Shown: one piece after another, positions 58,677 to 64,000 of the stretch
Numbering within the stretch: position 1 is the stretch's first letter
Layout of the letters: every line of letters begins with the position of its first letter
Source: Aquipseudomonas ullengensis
GTDB lineage: Bacteria; Pseudomonadota; Gammaproteobacteria; Pseudomonadales; Pseudomonadaceae
Direction of reading: 5' to 3'
Length of the DNA stretch: 64,000 nucleotides
Assembly (NCBI RefSeq): GCF_014174475.1
Contig: NZ_JACJUD010000006.1
Span: 284,644 to 348,643, forward strand
The notes under the pieces: model-generated
The model's database searches: none
Seen by the model: the letters and a program-made list of their open reading frames with translations, nothing else
What the model was told of the DNA's origin: nothing
Program-made: the position numbers and the translations under genes

Positions 58677-59855
58677 ATGAACACCAACACCCTCCTCTCC
58701 CTGCCGTTGCTGGCCCTGGCTCTCGGCGGCTTCGTTGTCGGCAGCAGCGAATTCATCATCATGGGCCTGCTGCCCGAAGTCGCCGCCGACCTGAATGTCA
58801 GCCTGGCCGCCGCCGGGCTGCTGGTCAGCGCCTACGCCATGGGTGTGGTGATCGGCGCACCGCTGTTAGGCCCGCTGCTCGCCCGCCTGCCGCGCAAGCA
58901 GGCCCTGCTGTGGCTGATGGGCACCTACGCGCTGGGCAACCTCGGCTGCGCCCTGGCCCCGGATTACTACTGGTTGATCGCCATGCGCATGCTCACCGCG
59001 TTCAGCCACGCCGGTTTCTTCGGCTGCGCCACCCTGATGGCCGCCGAGCTGGCACCGCTGCATCGACGCGCCTCGGCCATGGCCCTGGTACTCAGCGGCC
59101 TGACCATCGCCAACGTGCTCGGCGTACCGCTGGGTGCCTGGCTCGGCCAGGCCAGCAGCTGGCGGGTGACCTTCGCCGTGGTCGCGGTGATCGGCCTGCT
59201 CGCCTTGCTCGCGCAAGCCCTGTGGCTGCCGCGCATGCCGGCACCGCCGGCCAACAGCCAGGGCGCCTGGGACGGCATTCTGCGCAAGCCGGTGCTGCAT
59301 GCCCTGCTGGTGTGCAGCCTGACCTCGGTGGCGCTGTTCAGCGTGTTCACCTACATCGCCCCGCTGCTGCGCGACTACAGCGGCTTCAGCGCCTCGCAGA
59401 GCAACGGCGCGCTGCTGCTGTTCGGCCTCGGCCTGACCCTCGGCAACCTGCTCGGCGGGCGCCTGGCCGACAAGGGCCTGCCGCACGCCATCCCGCTGGC
59501 CCTGGGCAGTGGCCTGCTGTGCATGCTGGTCTACTACGCGTTCGGCAGCTCCCAGTTGCTGACCCTGGCGCTGCTGTTCGTCTGGGGCGTGGCCAGCTTC
59601 GCCGTGTCCTCGCCGCTGCAACTGCTGCTGGTGGAACAGGCCGGCGACTCCGCCAGCCTGGCCGCCACCCTCAGCCATGCCGCGTTCAACCTCGGCAACG
59701 CCAGCGGCGCCCTGCTCGGCGGCCTGTGGCTAAGCGCCAACTACGGCCTGCCGCAGTTGCCACTGTTCGGCGCCGCGCTGCTGGCCGTGGCCGCACTGGT
59801 GGCTTGGCCGCTACCGCGGTTGCGTATGGCGCGCAAGCGTTTCGAGGGACAGTGA
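58677..59855 (+). CDS. MFS exporter, DHA1 group (AraJ/YdhP-like)
   Basis: A 392-residue transporter with twelve predicted spans. Span 1 FVVGSSEFIIMGLLPEVAAD and the motif after span 2 (ARLPRKQALLWLMGTYALGN) match DHA1 sugar/arabinose exporters. The middle loop at about 195-210 separates the two halves. The start ATG at 58677 has only a weak ribosome site; an alternative upstream start is possible but would add a non-membrane leader. Substrate unknown. Confidence 0.86.
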   Translation: MNTNTLLSLPLLALALGGFVVGSSEFIIMGLLPEVAADLNVSLAAAGLLVSAYAMGVVIGAPLLGPLLARLPRKQALLWLMGTYALGNLGCALAPDYYWLIAMRMLTAFSHAGFFGCATLMAAELAPLHRRASAMALVLSGLTIANVLGVPLGAWLGQASSWRVTFAVVAVIGLLALLAQALWLPRMPAPPANSQGAWDGILRKPVLHALLVCSLTSVALFSVFTYIAPLLRDYSGFSASQSNGALLLFGLGLTLGNLLGGRLADKGLPHAIPLALGSGLLCMLVYYAFGSSQLLTLALLFVWGVASFAVSSPLQLLLVEQAGDSASLAATLSHAAFNLGNASGALLGGLWLSANYGLPQLPLFGAALLAVAALVAWPLPRLRMARKRFEGQ

Positions 59856-60208
59856 GGGACAGAGGTAATAACAGGCTCTAAAAGCCTATTTATATAGAGA
59901 GCGCTGAGTACTTCCCAGAGCAGCCAATTACAACGAAATTCATCGTTGATTACATTAGCATTACTCGATGTTGGCTTTCAGCCGGGACTAACCATACAGC
60001 AGTTGAAATCTCGGGACAGTTCAAATTTTCTTTACAAGGAATAATCAAAAGCTCAATAACTATATCTACCCACCAGCCTACTTAATTAGTGCTGATATAG
60101 TTTCATTCAACCTGATTAAGAGACGACCCCACTGGGCACTTTTAGGGAGCCAACACCCGAACACAGCAACTAGTAAAGTCTCTTGCTGTATCAACCACCT
60201 GGGCTGCG
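59856..60208. other. AT-rich gene-free spacer
   Basis: The 353 bp after the MFS gene change abruptly to AT-rich sequence with no frame longer than a few dozen codons and no repeat of the R1-R4 families. I see no insertion-sequence ends. It appears to be part of the same foreign segment as the next gene. Confidence 0.6.
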
Positions 60209-61579
60209 CTACAAACCAATAGCTGTCTGAATTGCTGCAGCGGCGATAGTAGCCCCAATCGTTGTTGCCACATCAAATGCCCACTTCCCTGCTGATTTCA
60301 GATGCTCCAATGCATCCACTCCGTTTTGCTGCTTCGCCGCACTCTCTGCCGCTCCTATGCTAACAACCGCTTGATCATGCTCAATTTCGGTCGCTTGTTC
60401 ACGCATTGAATTACGAAGCATTGCAAGCTCTAAGGCAAGCGCTGGCAAGTCAATAGTGGATGCCGCCTGCTGCAATACTTGGTTAAATATATTTCTTTCG
60501 GCTCTGGAGTTGGGACCAACTGCTCCGACTTGCCCTGTGACATTGTATTTATCACCCATGGATATCTCCTTGGAAAAAAACTGCTGGACAAGAACACTAT
60601 TATGCTGCGAGGGCAAAGCGGCAGTTATACCCGGGGAGAGGTGCAACTTACCTTCCTGCTCAAGCTCATACTGCATACTAAGCTCCTGCACTAACAACTC
60701 CCACATTTTCTGCGAGGATATGCTGTCTGGCAAAAAGTATTTCGCATCATTAACTATACGATCAATACGACTTTCGAAAGTTAAGCCAGCCCTTATGTCC
60801 TGTCTAATTGCGTTTGCAAACTCTAACAGCGAGGAGGCATTCTGAAAGCGCTGAAGATTACCATCAGCCTGATAACGTGTGCAGCCGGGCGGTAGATAGG
60901 AAAGAACACCTTGTTTATCTATTAGCACTAAAGTGCTGTCGATTTTATGGGACTTGTTCTTTTCAAGAACCGAGTCAACTACATCTCTCTCATCAATAGG
61001 GTGACGAGTTAATATCTCCACTAAGGAATGAAGTACATCCCCAGCTTGGACACCTAAGTCCGTGACTTGGACAACTGGAAATATTTTGGGATATCCGGAG
61101 AGCTTCTTCTTGGCAATATTGCCTGATGTGATTACAGCAAGAATCTCAGAAATTATTCCAAACAGCGCTTTATGGGCTTTTAGATCTTGGAATTCGAATA
61201 TAGTAGCAAGATCGTCGACACTAAACTCTTGGAGTTTTACTGAAGCACATATGCAGGAAAAATATTTCCTCAGGCCTATCGTTACTTGGAGGCGCTGCTG
61301 CATTTGATCGAAAGGCATAGTAAAGGAAAGCTGCTTTCCTTCAATACCCAACTCGATTTTCGATGACCTCAAGGCCGAATGAAAATTTTTTGTCGGTTCA
61401 ACTGTCGTTGGCTCATAAGGTGCGCGCGGATTGCCCCCTAGCGTACGCAAAAATGAACGCCCCCCTTTAATATTGAAGAGAGGGTTAGATCGCGCAGTTT
61501 TTTCAGCCCCTTGCGGGGAAAGGCTGGCGAAAATTTTCCAACCTAATTTGACGTGGTAAGACACGATTCCGGCCTTCAT
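60209..61579 (-). CDS. Lone AT-rich gene of unknown function, candidate conflict or defence protein
   Basis: A frame of 456 residues, far richer in A+T than its neighbours. I do not recognise the N-terminal 330 residues (e.g. IELGIEGKQLSFTMPFDQMQ, VDDLATIFEFQDLKAHKALF, DSTLVLIDKQGVLSYLPPG). The C-terminal about 115 residues look modular: a small turn-rich start MGDKYNVTGQVGAVGPNSRA, charged helices (LALELAMLRNSMREQATEIE), and a hydrophobic tail (AGKWAFDVATTIGATIAAAA) that may insert in or pair at a membrane. I recall similar GAVGP modules plus hydrophobic tails in proteins of bacterial defence neighbourhoods, but I cannot name a family. The start is uncertain: ATG 61579 abuts a tRNA-like scar; ATG 61318 is an alternative. 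Confidence 0.7.
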   Translation of the reverse strand: MKAGIVSYHVKLGWKIFASLSPQGAEKTARSNPLFNIKGGRSFLRTLGGNPRAPYEPTTVEPTKNFHSALRSSKIELGIEGKQLSFTMPFDQMQQRLQVTIGLRKYFSCICASVKLQEFSVDDLATIFEFQDLKAHKALFGIISEILAVITSGNIAKKKLSGYPKIFPVVQVTDLGVQAGDVLHSLVEILTRHPIDERDVVDSVLEKNKSHKIDSTLVLIDKQGVLSYLPPGCTRYQADGNLQRFQNASSLLEFANAIRQDIRAGLTFESRIDRIVNDAKYFLPDSISSQKMWELLVQELSMQYELEQEGKLHLSPGITAALPSQHNSVLVQQFFSKEISMGDKYNVTGQVGAVGPNSRAERNIFNQVLQQAASTIDLPALALELAMLRNSMREQATEIEHDQAVVSIGAAESAAKQQNGVDALEHLKSAGKWAFDVATTIGATIAAAAIQTAIGL

Positions 61580-61583
61580 TGGG

Positions 61584-61608
61584 TTGGCGAGGGGGGAGTC
61601 GAACCCCC
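61584..61608 (-). other. tRNA 3'-end-like fragment (T-arm and acceptor strand), possible attachment-site scar
   Basis: On the minus strand: T-stem GGGGG, T-loop TTCGACT, CCCCC, then CTCGCCAA. This is a perfect tRNA T-arm and 3' acceptor strand, but no CCA follows and I cannot fold D and anticodon arms upstream. It adjoins the foreign gene. The remaining spacer 61609-61859 shows no gene; a short frame across it reads through the tRNA-like sequence. Confidence 0.6.
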
Positions 61609-61859
61609 TTGTTCTAGCAATCTAGAATCTGTCGGCTCAATGTCCGTCCACACAGCCCGCCGCCGACAAAAATATCACACCAACATGGGCACACAAAATG
61701 GCCAACCTCTCTTGGTTGAAGCAAAGCCATGTACTCCTAGCTTTTCCAGTGCACCTGAACAATAGCTCTGGCCGGTAACAGATATTGGTCAATACCAATA
61801 GGTAGCTACTCCTCCATTGCAAACAGCATGGCCAACAGCGAAGAGATCGTAAGCAGCTC

Positions 61860-62603
61860 CTAGCGCTTCACACAGACAAACAGCGCATTCCCCGACGCCC
61901 CAGCCCAGGGCGTGATCCGCTCATAGTCATGCTCGAACACCTGCACCTCGAAGTGCGGCTCCAGCAGCACCTGCAATTCGGCGAAGCTCAGGGCGACCAT
62001 GGGGTGTTCGTCCTGCCAGGCCTGGGTCTGCCCGGCCGTGGTCTTCTCGATACTCAGGCGTAGCGCCTGGCGTTCGCCCTCGCCGCTGTAGTACCAGCCA
62101 GAGCCAAAGGCGAACAGGCTGCCGTCGTGTTCCACGCTGTGGCGCACGAAGGAGCGGTTGTCGATCTTGTGCTTGTCCACCGCGTTGAAGCAGAACACAC
62201 CACCCTCCGCGAGTGCAGCGTGCACGCTGGTCAAACACGCGCGCAGCTTTTCCAGCCCGGCGTTGTAGTGGATGGAGTAGAGGAAGCAGGTGATCAGGTC
62301 CTGCGGTTCGGCCACCTGGAAGTTGGCCATGTCCTGGCGGCTGAACTGCGCCTCGGGGCAGCGCTGCTGGGCGATGTCCAGCATCGGCTGGTTGATGTCC
62401 AGGCCGGCGCTGCAGTAACCGCAGTCGAGGAAGTGGCGCACGTGCGGGCCGGTGCCGCAGGCGAGATCCAGATGGTTGCGCCCCGCCGTACCGAACAACT
62501 GGTGCAGCCGGCGCACGCTGTGGCTCTGCGCCGGGTAGTCGATGTCGGCGCACATCAGGTCGTAGTAGGCGGACAGGTCGGTGTACAGCGCGTTGGTGGA
62601 CAT
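61860..62603 (-). CDS. Class I SAM-dependent methyltransferase
   Basis: A 247-residue methyltransferase. Motif I HLDLACGTGPHVRHFL binds S-adenosylmethionine; DINQPMLDIAQQRCPEAQFS and ITCFLYSIHYNAGLEKLRA follow as the next motifs. The ATG at 62603 (MSTNALYTDLSAYYDLMCAD) gives the natural length; an upstream frame has no methyltransferase content. The substrate cannot be inferred. Confidence 0.85.
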   Translation of the reverse strand: MSTNALYTDLSAYYDLMCADIDYPAQSHSVRRLHQLFGTAGRNHLDLACGTGPHVRHFLDCGYCSAGLDINQPMLDIAQQRCPEAQFSRQDMANFQVAEPQDLITCFLYSIHYNAGLEKLRACLTSVHAALAEGGVFCFNAVDKHKIDNRSFVRHSVEHDGSLFAFGSGWYYSGEGERQALRLSIEKTTAGQTQAWQDEHPMVALSFAELQVLLEPHFEVQVFEHDYERITPWAGASGNALFVCVKR

Positions 62604-62707
62604 AGGCGGCCAGCAGGTTAGGCGAGGGTTTTGGCGCGGCATGGTAGCGCAAGCTGGCGGCCCAGTCGGATGGCCGAGCCCCACCATAACCCACGCGGGA
62701 GAGGTTG

Positions 62708-63238
62708 CTAGAACAGCGCGGCCTGGCTGCCAGGTGTCAGCACCCCTTCCAACTCCAGCAGCGCCTGCTTGCGCGCCAGGCCGCCGGCATAGCCGGTGAG
62801 GCTGCCGTCGGCACCGATGATGCGGTGGCACGGCACGACGATGGAGATCGGGTTAAGCGCGTTGGCCCGGCCGATGGCCCGCGCCGAGGTCTTGTGCGGC
62901 AGCAGGCGCTCGCCCAACTGGGCATAGGTCAGGGTGACGCCATAGGGCACCTCGCGCAGATAGCGCCAGGCCAGGTGTTGGTATGTGCTGCCACGCGGCG
63001 CCAGGGGCAGATCGAAGACCCGGCGCTGACCGGCGAAGTACTCGCCAAGCTGGCGCGCGATAGGTGCCACCGCCGCCGTATCACGCTGCCAGACATAGCC
63101 GTGCCAGACGGTCAGCGGCTGGTCCTCGGGCGGGAAGTCCAGCCGCAGCAGGGCGCCCTGCTCATCCACCAGGGCGATCAGGCTGCCCAAGGGCGTGTCG
63201 ATCAGGTCGCCAAAGGCTGGCTCGGGTGCTCGTTGCAT
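62708..63238 (-). CDS. ogt: Methylated-DNA--protein-cysteine methyltransferase
   Basis: A 176-residue O6-alkylguanine-DNA alkyltransferase. Active-site Cys in ISIVVPCHRIIGADGSLTGY, the helix-turn-helix arginine region YLREVPYGVTLTYAQLGERL, and IGRANALNPI. It lacks the Ada zinc domain, so it is Ogt-type. It repairs O6-methylguanine suicidally. The ATG at 63238 is preferred over a start 10 codons upstream. Confidence 0.9.
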   Translation of the reverse strand: MQRAPEPAFGDLIDTPLGSLIALVDEQGALLRLDFPPEDQPLTVWHGYVWQRDTAAVAPIARQLGEYFAGQRRVFDLPLAPRGSTYQHLAWRYLREVPYGVTLTYAQLGERLLPHKTSARAIGRANALNPISIVVPCHRIIGADGSLTGYAGGLARKQALLELEGVLTPGSQAALF

Positions 63239-63299
63239 CGCTGTTCTCCTCGCACGGCTGGCAGGCACCGCAGGGCGATCCTACCAGCGCCGGGGAAAC

Positions 63300-63880
63300 T
63301 CAGAGCAGCCCTTCGGCCTTCAGCGCCTGCTGTACTGCCGGGCGCTCGCGCCATTGCTCGCGCAGGCGACCGATGGCGTGCAGCTCGTTGAACGGGCCAC
63401 CCAGGCGCAGCAGCCAATTGGAGAACACGCCGAGGTAGGCATCGGCCAGGGTGTAGCGCTCGCCCACCAGCCACTGCCGATCGGTGAGGTGCTGCTCGAT
63501 ATGCTCGAAGGCCTTGAGTATCTGTACCTGGGCCTGGGCGCGGATACCCGGATGGGCGGTTTCGGCGGCGGAGTAACGCTCCGGGCGATTGAGCGGGCGG
63601 AACGTGGCGGTATGGATTTCCGCGCTCAGGTAACCCAGCCAGCTCTGGATCTGCGCACGCTCGGTGGTGCCGGCGGCGGCGAACAGCGGGGTGCCCGGCA
63701 CCTGGTCAGCGAGGTACGGCAGGATCGCGCTGTTCTCGGTGATCAGCGTGCCATCGTCCAGCTGCAGCGCCGGTACGCGGCCCAGCGGGTTGATCTGGTG
63801 GATCGGCGAATCGGGCGTACGCAGGGCGACCTTCTCGATCTGGATCGGCAGATCCAGCTCACGGACGGCGATGTGTGTGT
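63300..63880 (-). pseudogene. Glutathione S-transferase gene truncated at its 5' end by an IS3-family element
   Basis: The frame encodes about 190 residues of a GST: IAVRELDLPIQIEKV, INPLGRVPALQLDDGTLITE (cis-Pro and the Glu-Asn/Ser glutathione contact TENSAIL), then the helical C-terminal domain with DRQWLVGERYTLADAYLGVF. The family start (about 15 residues with the catalytic Ser/Cys/Tyr, e.g. before HIAVRELDL) is missing; the frame meets an insertion-sequence end at about 63881. Hence no intact protein is expected unless a start lies outside. Confidence 0.82.
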
Positions 63881-64000
63881 TGTGGTCAACGAGAACTGGA
63901 CACTGGTTTAGGTTTATCCGGCCAGTGATTCGGTTTCCGCTGGCGTTCTGTATCCGTTGTAGCTGTGTGGTCGTTGATGGTTGTAGTAATCCGTCAGGTA
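63881..64000 (-). mobile_element. End of an IS3-family insertion sequence
   Basis: The element end begins near TGTGGTCAACGAGAACTGGA and the element runs off the right edge. It is defined by the sudden end of the GST frame and by the transposase tail next to it. The inverted repeat at the other end and any target-site duplication lie outside the window. Confidence 0.75.
63914..64000 (-). CDS. IS3-family transposase (OrfB), C-terminal 28 residues
   Basis: The minus-strand frame ends YLTDYYNHQRPHSYNGYRTP-AETESLAG and stop. The segment YYN.QRPH...Y.TPAE is the conserved tail of the IS3-family DDE integrase core, after the catalytic Glu. The rest lies beyond the window. Confidence 0.85.
   Translation of the reverse strand, partial: YLTDYYNHQRPHSYNGYRTPAETESLAG

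Noticed and set aside
61580..61680. Complete tRNA gene
   Set aside because: T-arm and acceptor strand fit, but I could not form D and anticodon stems, and CCA is missing.
61553..61765. 70-codon plus-strand frame next to the foreign gene
   Set aside because: It reads through the inverse of a tRNA T-arm (GEGGVEPP-like translation), a common artefact.

Overview
The window is high-GC chromosomal DNA from a gamma-proteobacterium that I read as a Pseudomonas of the P. aeruginosa-related lineage. The gene content and order resemble two stretches of the PAO1 chromosome as I remember them: PA0321-PA0337 (about 1-18 kb here) and PA0305 down to about PA0283 (about 19-47 kb here). Intergenic regions carry many short palindromic repeats of the kinds common in Pseudomonas.

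Layout. 1-4.1 kb: an acetylpolyamine amidohydrolase (cut by the window edge) in one operon with a polyamine-type ABC transporter. 4.4-6.8 kb: AraC regulator, SdiA-regulated-type envelope protein, YegP-like protein. 6.9-11.1 kb: guanidinobutyrase cluster (gbuR / gbuA - NTF2-like - NCS1 permease). 11.1-18.2 kb: housekeeping block rpiA, ilvA, two DUF2269-like membrane proteins, a HAD phosphatase, rppH and ptsP. 18.2-21.8 kb: AraC regulator divergent from an Ntn-hydrolase acylase of the acyl-homoserine-lactone acylase type. 21.9-37.2 kb: a complete polyamine catabolism and uptake region, spuABCDEFGH, spuI, an orphan polyamine-binding protein and aguR-aguB-aguA. 37.5-40.2 kb: a soluble PAS-PAS chemotaxis-type transducer and the desaturase desA.

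40.7-57.7 kb is a sulfur-scavenging region: lsfA-ssuEADCBF, sbp, an atsRBC-like sulfate-ester transporter, an OprD-family porin, an extra SsuA-like binding protein overlapping a flavin-dependent DszC/SfnC-like monooxygenase, a degenerate sigma-54 activator of the SfnR type, and a small alpha/beta hydrolase. The middle cassette (48.4-55.0 kb) is bracketed by two same-orientation copies of a long composite repeat.

The right end holds DUF1090, an MFS exporter, a lone AT-rich gene of unknown function beside a tRNA-3'-end-like scar (59.9-61.6 kb), a methyltransferase, an O6-alkylguanine-DNA alkyltransferase, and a glutathione S-transferase gene truncated by an IS3-family element that runs off the window.

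How the genes work together. Left half: polyamines, agmatine and guanidinobutyrate are imported and broken down (AguA/AguB make putrescine; SpuI/SpuB gamma-glutamylate it; SpuC transaminates; SpuA releases GABA; GbuA makes GABA from guanidinobutyrate). Right half: sulfate, sulfonates and sulfate esters are imported and desulfonated when cysteine or sulfate is scarce. The best leads for new biology are the lone foreign gene at 60.2-61.6 kb, the activator lacking its DNA-binding domain, an AT-rich motif shared by sulfur-gene promoters, and several clean dyads that look like undescribed operators. All family and locus assignments are from reading translations and from memory; no database search was run.
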